NCBI GenBank assembly: GCA_963838385.1
Contig: CAWIRE010000006.1
Coordinates: forward strand, 558,001 to 622,000
Length of the DNA: 64,000 nt
Reading direction: 5' to 3'
Source of the DNA: DAHUYF01 sp963838385
GTDB taxonomy: Bacteria > Pseudomonadota > Alphaproteobacteria > ATCC43930 > CGMCC-115725
A program made the translations under genes and the position numbers. Below are positions 7,790 through 15,255 of the stretch, piece by piece; within the stretch, counting starts at the first letter, position 1, and each line of letters begins with the position of its first letter. Below the pieces are notes generated by a model, which ran no database searches, was not told the origin of the DNA, and saw nothing but the letters and a program-made list of their open reading frames with translations.

Positions 7790-9784
7790 ATGACGGTTCT
7801 CGGCTACACCCAGACCGGCTATGTCTTCACCGTCACCACGCCGCTCGGCGCGGACATGCTGCTGCTGCAATCCTTCGAGGGCGAGGAGCGCATCTCCGGC
7901 CTGTTCGAGTTCCGCCTCGACATGGACTCCGAGCATGGCGATCTCGACTTCACCCAGGTGGTCGGCCAAGGGGTCACCGTCACCGGCACCGACAAGGACG
8001 GCAACAAGCGCTATTTCAACGGCATCGTCGCGCGCATGGTGCAGAGCGGGCTCAGCTATCACTTCGATGTCCGGCCGACGCTCTGGCAGCTCACGCTGGC
8101 CTCCGACAACCGCATCTTCCAGAGCAAGTCCGTGCCCGACATCGTCAAGCAGGTGCTGCAGGAGCAGGGCGTCACCGATATCCAGGATTCGCTCACCGGC
8201 ACCTACAACCCGCGCGACTACTGCGTGCAGTATCGCGAGACCTGCTTCGACTTCATCTCGCGGCTGATGGAGGAGGAGGGGATCTTCTATTTCTTCCAGC
8301 ACGCCGACGGCAAGCACACGCTGGTGCTGGCCGACGATGCCAGCGCCTTCCAGCCTTGCGCCAACCTCGCCTCCGTCGCCTTCAAGCCGGAGAGCGCCAA
8401 GGCCTGGGAGGAGCAGGACCTCGTCACCGGCCTCAGCCTCGAGGCGAGCGTCGTCACCGGCAAATACCAGACCGAGGATTTCAATTTCGAGACGCCGGCG
8501 ACGCAGCTGCTGTCGACCACCGCCGGCAGTGCCGGCACCATGCAGATCTACGAGTATCCCGGCCTTTATCAAAGCAAGGACGACGGCGACGCCTATGGCA
8601 AGAAGCGCCTGGAGGCGATGGAGGTGCCGGTCCGGCTGATCAGCGGCGAGAGCACCTGCCGCACCTTCTCCACGGGGTCGAGCTTCACCCTCACCGGCCA
8701 TCCCCGCGACAACGTCAACGACACCTATGTGCTCTATCAGGTGAGCCATGCCGGCGGCCGGCGGCAGTACCGCAACACCTTCCAGGCTTTCCCGTCGAGC
8801 GCCAGCTTCCGCCCGCTGCGCGTCACGCCGAAGCCGCGCATCTACGGCACGCAGACCGCGATCGTCACCGGCAAATCCGGCGAGGAGATCTGGACCGATC
8901 AGTACGGCCGCATCAAGGTGCAGTTCCATTGGGACCAGCTCGGCCAGAACGACGAGAACAGCTCGTGCTGGATCCGCGTGGCGCAGGGCTGGGCGGGCAA
9001 GAATTGGGGCGCCATCTTCCTGCCGCGCATCGGCCAGGAGGTGGTGGTGAGCTTCCTCGAGGGCGATCCCGACCGGCCGCTGGTGACCGGCGCGGTCTAT
9101 AACGGCCAGCAGCCGGTGCCCTACACGCTCCCCGACGAGCAGACCAAGAGCACGGTGAAGAGCAACTCGTCCAAGGGCGGCAACGGCTTCAACGAGATCC
9201 GTCTCGAGGACAAGGCCGGCAGCGAGGAGCTCTATCTCCATGCCCAGAAGGACATGACGATCGACGTGCTCAACGATCAGACGACCACCATCACCAACAA
9301 CCGCACCGTCACCATCCAGGAGAAGGACGACAGCCTGACGGTGACCAAAGGCAACCGCGCGGTGACGGTGAGCCAGGGCAACGAGACGCTGACCGTGAGC
9401 CAGGGCGACCGCACCGTCGCCGTCAGCCAGGGCAAGGAGACGCACAGCGTGCAGAGCACGCGCGACATGACCGTCACCGGCAACGAGACCCATACCAACA
9501 AGGCGGATTTCACCCAGACCGTCAGCGGCAACTACACGCTCAAGGTGACCGGCACGCTCACCATCCAGGCGACCGGCGACCTCACGCTCAAGACCGACGG
9601 CGCGCTCACCGTGCAGTCGGGGACGTCGATGACGGTGAAGTCGGGAACCGATCTCACCGCCAGCTCCGGCACCGGCCTCAGCCTCAGCGGCGGCACCACC
9701 ATGGAGATCAAGGGCAGCGCCTCGGGCACCGTCGATGGCGGCGGCATGCTGACGGTGAAGGGCGGCATGGTGAAGATCAATTGA
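7790..9784 (+). CDS. vgrG: T6SS spike protein VgrG (TssI)
   Basis: Trimeric puncturing tip of the type VI machine, 664 residues. The N-terminal gp27-like part (about 20-370) includes 'LQSFEGEERISGLFEFRLDM' and 'RDYCVQYRETCFDFISRLME'. The gp5/OB-fold part has 'GRIKVQFHWDQLG' and 'WIRVAQGWAGKNWG', followed by 'IGQEVVVSFLEGDPDRPLVTG'. The last 170 residues are a Thr/Gly/Asn-rich repeat ('AVTVSQGNETLTVSQGDRTV...') expected to form the beta-helical needle. No C-terminal effector domain is fused. ATG 7790 directly follows clpV. Downstream genes encode a MORN-like protein and a PAAR-like tip, the usual order of a VgrG island. Confidence 0.95.
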   Translation: MTVLGYTQTGYVFTVTTPLGADMLLLQSFEGEERISGLFEFRLDMDSEHGDLDFTQVVGQGVTVTGTDKDGNKRYFNGIVARMVQSGLSYHFDVRPTLWQLTLASDNRIFQSKSVPDIVKQVLQEQGVTDIQDSLTGTYNPRDYCVQYRETCFDFISRLMEEEGIFYFFQHADGKHTLVLADDASAFQPCANLASVAFKPESAKAWEEQDLVTGLSLEASVVTGKYQTEDFNFETPATQLLSTTAGSAGTMQIYEYPGLYQSKDDGDAYGKKRLEAMEVPVRLISGESTCRTFSTGSSFTLTGHPRDNVNDTYVLYQVSHAGGRRQYRNTFQAFPSSASFRPLRVTPKPRIYGTQTAIVTGKSGEEIWTDQYGRIKVQFHWDQLGQNDENSSCWIRVAQGWAGKNWGAIFLPRIGQEVVVSFLEGDPDRPLVTGAVYNGQQPVPYTLPDEQTKSTVKSNSSKGGNGFNEIRLEDKAGSEELYLHAQKDMTIDVLNDQTTTITNNRTVTIQEKDDSLTVTKGNRAVTVSQGNETLTVSQGDRTVAVSQGKETHSVQSTRDMTVTGNETHTNKADFTQTVSGNYTLKVTGTLTIQATGDLTLKTDGALTVQSGTSMTVKSGTDLTASSGTGLSLSGGTTMEIKGSASGTVDGGGMLTVKGGMVKIN

Positions 9785-9791
9785 GGCGGCG

Positions 9792-10472
9792 ATGAGCGAC
9801 GACCGCGCCACCGCATCGCCGGTCACCGTCACGCGCAGCGGCGAGGGCGGGGCGACCTTGTCCCAGGCGCAGATGGCGGGCGGCGTGCTGTCGGGCCCGG
9901 CCGCGAGCTATCACCCCAACGGCGCCCAGGCCGAGACGGCGATGTTCCGCGACGGCAAGCTCGAGGGCGAGCGGGTGCAGTACGATCCCGCCGGCCAGGT
10001 GATCGCGCGGATGCAGTTTCGCGGTGGCGTGCTCGACGGCCCCATGATCGTCTATGCCGAGGGCAGGAAGCTGGCCGAGATGCCCTATGTGAAGGGCGTG
10101 CTCGAGGGCGAGATGAGGAGCTATGACCCGGCCGAGCGGCTGCACAGCATCGCGCCCTACCGGCAGGGCAAGCTCGAGGGCGTGATGCAGGTCTTCCATC
10201 CCGGCGGCGCCAAGCTGCGCGAGGCACCCTACAAGGCGGGGCTGCTCGACGGCGAGGCGGTCGATTACTGGGAGAGCGGCGGCGTGCGCCAGCGCGCGCA
10301 CTGGCGCGGCAATTTGCTCGACGGCAAGCTCACGACCTATCACGAGAACGGCGCGGTGAACGAGCAGGCGGTCTATGCCAAGGGCAAGCTGGTCGCGCGC
10401 GAGCAGGCGGCGCAGCCGGCCCCGGAGAAGCCGCCAAAGCGCACCTGGATCGACAAGGCGTTCGGCGGCTAG
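9792..10472 (+). CDS. YwqK/MORN-repeat protein of the VgrG island
   Basis: A 226-residue protein built from about six repeats of a MORN-like unit, for example 'DGKLEGERVQYD', 'GGVLDGPMIVYA', 'KGVLEGEMRSYD', 'QGKLEGVMQVFHPGG' and 'GNLLDGKLTTYHENG'. Such proteins are often annotated 'YwqK-type antitoxin' and are frequent between vgrG and PAAR-like genes. A chaperone, adaptor or immunity role is therefore plausible, but inferred from position. The start is 7 bases after the vgrG stop, in a GGCGGCGATG context. The C-terminal 30 residues are basic and proline-rich. Confidence 0.8.
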   Translation: MSDDRATASPVTVTRSGEGGATLSQAQMAGGVLSGPAASYHPNGAQAETAMFRDGKLEGERVQYDPAGQVIARMQFRGGVLDGPMIVYAEGRKLAEMPYVKGVLEGEMRSYDPAERLHSIAPYRQGKLEGVMQVFHPGGAKLREAPYKAGLLDGEAVDYWESGGVRQRAHWRGNLLDGKLTTYHENGAVNEQAVYAKGKLVAREQAAQPAPEKPPKRTWIDKAFGG

Positions 10473-10540
10473 GCTCTTTTGGAGGGGTTCACCACGGCGG
10501 CACCGACAGGACACGGGAGAAGAGTTGAAGGTTCATCGCC

Positions 10541-10610
10541 GCCCCCGCGCAAGCGGGGGCCCAGGAGCAACCGCACGTCGCTGGGCCCTGGCTCCCCGCT
10601 TTCGCGGGGA
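10541..10610. repeat. Intergenic palindromic repeat (two GC-rich hairpins)
   Basis: Between the YwqK-like gene and the PAAR-like gene lies a 70-bp palindromic unit. One hairpin, 'gcccccgcgcaagcgggggc', is at 10541-10560 and another, 'tccccgctttcgcgggga', is at 10593-10610. They are linked by complementary 'gggcccag'/'ctgggccc' arms. This form is typical of dispersed alphaproteobacterial intergenic repeats. It interrupts the VgrG operon and could act in mRNA processing or attenuation (inference). Confidence 0.7.
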
Positions 10611-10703
10611 AAGCGGCAGATGTTTGCGGCCCGACGCTCTCCCTGACCTCCGTGTCTCCGTGGTGACCCCCGAGTTCCTGGCCAGGCGGGAGGAGGGCGG
10701 AGG

Positions 10704-11093
10704 ATGGGATTACAGGTGGTGGCGGGGGCGCTGCTGCAATGCAGCTTCGGCGCGGCGCCGAGCTCGCTCAGCGTGCTGCCGGCCAACCGCACCAATGCGG
10801 GCGGTCCGCCGGCGGCGAACATCATGGATTACGCGCCGATGGTCAACATCATGCCCTTCGGCATGTGCAGCAGCATCGCCAACCCGACGGTGGCGGCGGC
10901 GACCGCGGCGGCGCTGGGGGTGCTGACGCCGATGCCCTGCATCCCCAACACGGTGGCGCCCTGGGTCCCGGGCTCGCCCACGGTGATGATCGCCAACATG
11001 CCGGCGCTCAACGACAGCTCGACCTGCATGTGCGCCTGGGCCGGCGTCATCAAGATCAACATGGCGGGGCAGGTCACGGTGCAGATCGCTTGA
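10704..11093 (+). CDS. DUF4280 PAAR-like tip protein
   Basis: A 129-residue protein matching the DUF4280/PAAR-like family, which sharpens the VgrG spike and carries effectors. Visible features are 'VVAGALLQCSFGAAPS' at the N-terminus, 'NIMPFGMCSSIANP', 'TPMPCIPNTVAPW' and 'NDSSTCMCAWAGVIKI' near the end. The conserved cysteines recur at family positions and could bind metal. The ATG at 10704 follows GGAGG. The stop overlaps an ATG of the following frame (TGATG at 11091-11095), consistent with coupling to the next gene. Confidence 0.85.
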   Translation: MGLQVVAGALLQCSFGAAPSSLSVLPANRTNAGGPPAANIMDYAPMVNIMPFGMCSSIANPTVAAATAAALGVLTPMPCIPNTVAPWVPGSPTVMIANMPALNDSSTCMCAWAGVIKINMAGQVTVQIA

Positions 11094-11161
11094 TGCGGTC
11101 AACGCAAAATTATAGAAGAAGACCCAGGGTTGTGCGCGTCGCGGCCGAAGGCGAGGAGTCC

Positions 11162-11890
11162 GTGAGCAAGCCAGTTCCCCCACCGCCGCGTCCGGGCGCC
11201 AGGCCTCCGGGGAGGCCGGCCGCGCCGCCGCCGCCACGCGGCTTCGCCGCTCATCCGGTGCGCGTGCCGCCGCCGCCGGTGGCGGGCCGCCCGGCGCCGG
11301 CCGGAACGGCGCAGCGCTTCGCCAGCTTCAGCAACCGCACCGCCGCCGATATCGGGCGCAAGGCGCCGCCCGGCGACGAGCTGGTGGCGCTCGGCCAGGA
11401 CAATTTCGGCGCCAGGAGCGCGGCGCAAGGCCTGATCACCCGGCCCGACGGCACCTATAATTTCGTGCGCACCCAGGGGCTCAGGCGCATGGACCAGCGC
11501 ACGCTGATCTCGGCCCAGGCGGGCCATGCCCAGCTGTCGCAGGGCAGGCCGGTGATCTATGCCGGGACGGTGCGCTTCAATGCCGGCGCGATCGACTGGT
11601 GGAGCAATTATTCCGGGCATTTCCAGCCGATCGCCGCCTTCCGCCGCCAGGCGCAGCTCCCGGACGACAAGTTCGTCCCCTGGCAGAGATTGCAGCTGGG
11701 CGGCACCGCGATGCAGCGCGGCCTGTTCCGCGACCGTCGCCCGGCCGCCGGGCCGGAGCCACAGCAGAAGACCGAGCGGGCGCCGGCAGAGGCGCAATCC
11801 AGCGCGGCGAAGCCGGCGCGCCCGGAGAAGCCGGCCAGCGCACCCGCCGCCGCGGCGCGCGGCGCCGCGGTACCGGCCAAAAAAGGCTAG
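11162..11890 (+). CDS. Candidate T6SS cargo protein with C-terminal polymorphic-toxin-like domain
   Basis: A 242-residue protein: a Pro/Arg-rich leader (1-55), a compact middle domain (about 55-200) and an Ala/Lys/Pro-rich tail. The middle domain includes 'LITRPDGTYNFVRTQG', 'GHAQLSQGRPVIYAGTVRF' and 'IDWWSNYSGHFQPIAAF'. Segments like 'WSNYSGHF.P' recur in proteins encoded beside PAAR/VgrG and DUF4157 genes, but I cannot name an activity. GTG 11162 is chosen for the GAGGAG just upstream; an ATG at 11093 overlapping the PAAR-like stop would add 23 residues. Its position after the PAAR-like gene is where effectors usually sit. Confidence 0.6.
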   Translation: MSKPVPPPPRPGARPPGRPAAPPPPRGFAAHPVRVPPPPVAGRPAPAGTAQRFASFSNRTAADIGRKAPPGDELVALGQDNFGARSAAQGLITRPDGTYNFVRTQGLRRMDQRTLISAQAGHAQLSQGRPVIYAGTVRFNAGAIDWWSNYSGHFQPIAAFRRQAQLPDDKFVPWQRLQLGGTAMQRGLFRDRRPAAGPEPQQKTERAPAEAQSSAAKPARPEKPASAPAAAARGAAVPAKKG

Positions 11891-11897
11891 CTGAACC

Positions 11898-11921
11898 AGC
11901 CGGCGCCAAGACCGGCTTTAA
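11898..11921 (+). terminator. Possible weak terminator after the VgrG island
   Basis: Six-base stem AGCCGG/CCGGCT with an 8-nt loop, followed by TTTAAA, just after the last gene of the VgrG island. The stem is short and the T run is brief, so this is only a candidate. Confidence 0.3.
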
Positions 11922-11948
11922 AGGGGCAGGGAAGAGAGGGGTTCGATC

Positions 11949-12773
11949 ATGGCGTTGACACCGCGGCAGGCGGCGACCGTGTTTTTCGGCACCGCGCTGT
12001 TCGGCGCGCTCACCTTCACCTCGGGTCTGATGATCGGCGTCGGCATCAGCATCGTGCCGCTGGCCGCCGGCACGCCGCCCAGCATCGCCAGGCAGCCCGC
12101 CTTGCCCGGCGCCAAGCCGCAGGGCACCGCCGCCGCACCGGTCGCGGCGGCGTCGCCGCCCGCGCCCGTCGCCAGCGCCTCGATCACGGTGCCGATGCCG
12201 CCGGCACCGGCCGCACCCGCCGAGGCGAAGAACGCCGCTCCACCGCCGGCCGCCGGCGCAGCGCAGGCCGCGCCCGCCGCGCAGGCGCAAGCGGCGGCGT
12301 CGCCGCCTCCGCCGGCGCCCACGCCGGTCAAGGATTTCCGCGTCGGGCTGCCGCTGGAGATCGGCCCTGCCTCGCCGTTGCGCGGGCGGATGGTCGCGGC
12401 GGCGCTGGCGGCGCCGCGCTCGCTGGTCATCGCCCCGCCGGCGCCCGCCGGCGCCGCCTCAGCGGCGGCGCCCGCAGCGGCAGCAGTCGCCGCCGCCCCG
12501 GCGCCGGCCCAGGCCGCGCCGCCCTTCCTGTTCTCGGTCCAGGTCGGCAGCTTCCTGGTCAAGGGCAATGCCGAGCGCCTGGCCGAGGAGCTGGGCCACC
12601 GCGGCTATGCCGCGCGCGTCCTCCAGCTCGCGCCGAGCCCCGGCGAGCCGGCCTGGTATCCGGTGGTGCTGGCGCCGGTCGGCGACGTTGCCTCGGTGAC
12701 GCGGCTGGCGGAAGAATTTGCCGCCAGCGAAGGCCGCCACGCCGAGGTCGTCTCCTGGCTGGCGGCGAAATAA
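11949..12773 (+). CDS. SPOR-domain membrane protein
   Basis: A 274-residue protein with one N-terminal membrane segment (about 8-38, 'AATVFFGTALFGALTFTSG'), a long Ala/Pro-rich periplasmic linker (40-190) and a C-terminal SPOR domain (about 197-270, beginning 'FLFSVQVGSFLVKGNAERLAEEL'). SPOR domains bind denuded peptidoglycan glycan strands and usually act at the division site or in cell-wall maintenance. It is the last gene before the CBASS block on this side and keeps the high GC of the core genome. Confidence 0.82.
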   Translation: MALTPRQAATVFFGTALFGALTFTSGLMIGVGISIVPLAAGTPPSIARQPALPGAKPQGTAAAPVAAASPPAPVASASITVPMPPAPAAPAEAKNAAPPPAAGAAQAAPAAQAQAAASPPPPAPTPVKDFRVGLPLEIGPASPLRGRMVAAALAAPRSLVIAPPAPAGAASAAAPAAAAVAAAPAPAQAAPPFLFSVQVGSFLVKGNAERLAEELGHRGYAARVLQLAPSPGEPAWYPVVLAPVGDVASVTRLAEEFAASEGRHAEVVSWLAAK

Positions 12774-12892
12774 TCGGGAGACTTGCGCTCAGCGCCCGCC
12801 GCTGATCATGGCCAGCGCCGCATTTACGACGGCGAGGTATGACGGCGAGGGCGCGCGATCGACGCGCCTGTGTGAACGCGGGAGCGATCCCT

Positions 12893-13885
12893 TTAGTCCA
12901 TCCCAGGCCGGTGGAAGAATTTCGGAGGCGCGGGCCGATGTTGCAGCATTTGCTGGAATAGGGGAGCAGCAGTCGCGGCTTGGTACGCGCCTTCCGCCAT
13001 ACCTCGAATGGTGCTTGTCGCGTCTAGCGTTGCCACGTCTAGGCCGAGATATGCCTGCTGCTCCGGTGATTGCAGATAGTCGATCCGAAAATACCGTTCT
13101 TTTAGCTGGTGCTTCATCAGGAAGTCGACCAACTGTTGCTGAGCGGCGTTGATGGTGGACCATAGCCTGTTCTTCGCGAGCCATTGCCATGCGCCCAGGC
13201 GGCTGCCTGTCGCATGGGCAAGAGAGAATTTCGACGTGGTGGTCCCGATGCTGAGCATGCGCACATCGTCCCTGTCAGCCTCCAGGAAATGCGTCGCCTC
13301 GTGAAGGGCGCAGAGGTCCGGCGCGTTCGCAAACATGCCCCCGTCGGCGAACCGGGAGTCATCGACATCGGCGAGCGGAAAGAAGGTCGGCGCCGCCGAC
13401 GTTGCAAGTGCGATGTCCGCCATCCTGAGCAGGTGGTCGCGCCCGAAGTTGTGGTGATGCGGGGTCTTAAACATCTGGATGCTGCCCTTGGTCATGTTGA
13501 CTGCGGGCACGAGCACCCGATGCCTCGCCTCGCCAAGGAGCCGGTCGCCCAGAATGCTCTGCACCGCCGTGCGAAGCTCGGCCGACTTGTACTTCGGCCT
13601 GCACACGAAGCGCAGGATATCCAACGCCACCGCGAGCTTGCCTTGCGGGCGAGGGCGCTTGGAGAAGATCGTCGACCCCCGCGCGGCGATCGCGTTCAGG
13701 ATGGTGTCTGCCGGCACCTCGGCGGCGAGGCCGAGGGCGATGATCCCGCCGATCGACGTCCCGGCGATCAGGTCGAAGCGGCGAGCGATCGGCTCTCCTG
13801 CCTGCCGCTCCATCTCCGCCAGCACCTTGGCGGTGAACAACCCCATGTAGCCGCCGCCGGTGAGGGCGAGGATCTGGAAAGTCAT
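12893..13885 (-). CDS. capV: CBASS effector CapV, patatin-like phospholipase
   Basis: Patatin-family phospholipase predicted to degrade membrane lipids when bound by the cyclic dinucleotide made by the neighbouring CD-NTase, killing the infected cell. 330 residues. Visible motifs are the glycine-rich oxyanion loop 'LTGGGYMGLF' (about 7-16), the nucleophile elbow 'GTSIGG' (about 43) and the catalytic-dyad 'FADGGMFAN' (about 190). Start ATG 13885 is preferred over an in-frame start 30 bases upstream because the catalytic fold begins at once ('MTFQILALTGGG'). Unlike the canonical capV-dncV-cap2-cap3 order on one strand, it is divergent, sharing a 227-bp promoter region with the CD-NTase gene. 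Confidence 0.9.
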   Translation of the reverse strand: MTFQILALTGGGYMGLFTAKVLAEMERQAGEPIARRFDLIAGTSIGGIIALGLAAEVPADTILNAIAARGSTIFSKRPRPQGKLAVALDILRFVCRPKYKSAELRTAVQSILGDRLLGEARHRVLVPAVNMTKGSIQMFKTPHHHNFGRDHLLRMADIALATSAAPTFFPLADVDDSRFADGGMFANAPDLCALHEATHFLEADRDDVRMLSIGTTTSKFSLAHATGSRLGAWQWLAKNRLWSTINAAQQQLVDFLMKHQLKERYFRIDYLQSPEQQAYLGLDVATLDATSTIRGMAEGAYQAATAAPLFQQMLQHRPAPPKFFHRPGMD

Positions 13886-14112
13886 GTCGTGGCCTTTGAA
13901 AACTCTGCCCAGCACTCAACTTTATGATGAATTTTGTCCTTTGGAAATGGCGATGCTCGATGTAGTATGGGTTTCGTGCGAAAGTACCAATATCTTGTGC
14001 GAGCGTTATTCGGTCGACCGCCTGCCTGGGCCGGTGGTCGACCGGGCCGACGAGAACATTGGGCGAACCCTGCGCAGTGGAATTCGCTCCGCAGAGCGAT
14101 CGGAGGAATGTG

Positions 14113-15255
14113 GTGGCGAACGTAAACAGGCTTCTCCACGGCGCCGAGCGCGGCGTCGATCTGCTGTCCCAGCTCGACCCGCTGCCGCAGGAGCGCGCCG
14201 AGCTGAAGGCGGCCAAAAAAAAGATACGCGATCATCTACGCAAGACCTTCGCGGCGGCTGGTCGCCAAGCGCTCGGGCACGCCCTCGTGCCCCACTTTTT
14301 CACGCAGGGCAGCGACGCCTACAAGACCCTCAATCGGCTCCCGCGCATGCCGCCGCAGCAGATGGATTTCGACGACGGTCTGTACGTGCCGATGTCCTTC
14401 GTGCAGCGGGCTCGGCCGTCCGTGGCCGCGAAGGCGCTGTTCAAGTTCGTCGATGCGGCTCTCCTGGCGCTGGCGAAGCAGGAGAGGTGGGGCTTCGACG
14501 ATGGTAAGCCGACCTGCGTGCGCCTCGTGATTTCCGCCAAGGCCCATATCGACATCCCCCTCTACGCCATCCCGGACGACGAGTTCAAGGTAATGGCGAA
14601 GGCTGTCCAGGATCGTGCCATGATGGTTGCGGATTTGGCGGTCGATATCGACCAAGACACCTGGGAGAGCCTGGACACTGACAGGGTCCTTCTGGCCCAC
14701 CGCGACGAAGACTGGAAGCCTTCGGATCCTCGCAAGATCCACATCTGGTTCAGGGACGCCGTCGCGCTCTATGGCGAGCAGATCAGGCGCCAGTGCCGCT
14801 ACCTCAAGGCGTGGCGCGACCACCATGACCTGAAAAACGTCTGCTCGCTGCTGATCATGGTGTGCGTCTGGAAGGTCTACGAGGAGATCGGCAGGCGCAA
14901 CATGCCGACGCGCGATGACCTCGCCCTCGCGAAGATCGCATCCAGGCTCCCCCGCCTTATCCGCCGAGAGGTCGAGAATCCCACCGATCCGGAAGAGAAG
15001 CTGGATGCGCGGATGTCAGCCGACGACCGGCACGCAGCCGTGGCCAAGGCTGCCGAACTGGCCGACCACATCGACAGCATCGTCGAGCACTGCTACAGCG
15101 CCGACGGTGCGATCCAGATCCTCCAGAACGCTTTCGGCGGCCGGATCGCGCACCGCCCCGACCTTGTCGTTATAGAGCAGCCCGCCAAGGAGGTGCTGAC
15201 GAAGGCACCGGCTTATGTGGCGGCGCCGGAGGTGGGCCGTTCCCGGAGCGGATGA
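14113..15255 (+). CDS. CBASS CD-NTase (DncV-like cyclic dinucleotide synthase)
   Basis: Cytoplasmic nucleotidyltransferase that makes a cyclic oligonucleotide alarm on phage infection. 380 residues. 'FFTQGSDAYKTL' supplies the GS motif (about 62-63), 'QQMDFDDGLYVPM' the paired metal-binding aspartates (about 81-84) and 'AHIDIPLY' the third aspartate (about 145). The layout resembles DncV/clade A enzymes that make cGAMP-type dinucleotides, though the product cannot be read from sequence. GTG 14113 lies 6 bases after GGAGG; a GTG at 14110 and a TTG at 14059 are alternatives. The chain ends in Gly, fitting C-terminal conjugation by Cap2. It overlaps cap2 by 41 bp. Confidence 0.9.
   Translation: MANVNRLLHGAERGVDLLSQLDPLPQERAELKAAKKKIRDHLRKTFAAAGRQALGHALVPHFFTQGSDAYKTLNRLPRMPPQQMDFDDGLYVPMSFVQRARPSVAAKALFKFVDAALLALAKQERWGFDDGKPTCVRLVISAKAHIDIPLYAIPDDEFKVMAKAVQDRAMMVADLAVDIDQDTWESLDTDRVLLAHRDEDWKPSDPRKIHIWFRDAVALYGEQIRRQCRYLKAWRDHHDLKNVCSLLIMVCVWKVYEEIGRRNMPTRDDLALAKIASRLPRLIRREVENPTDPEEKLDARMSADDRHAAVAKAAELADHIDSIVEHCYSADGAIQILQNAFGGRIAHRPDLVVIEQPAKEVLTKAPAYVAAPEVGRSRSG

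Noticed and set aside
2143..11093. Interpretation as an extracellular contractile injection system (eCIS) because of DUF4157 and spike genes
   Set aside because: ClpV and a full-length TssI-type VgrG are T6SS-specific; no eCIS sheath, tube or baseplate genes are present.
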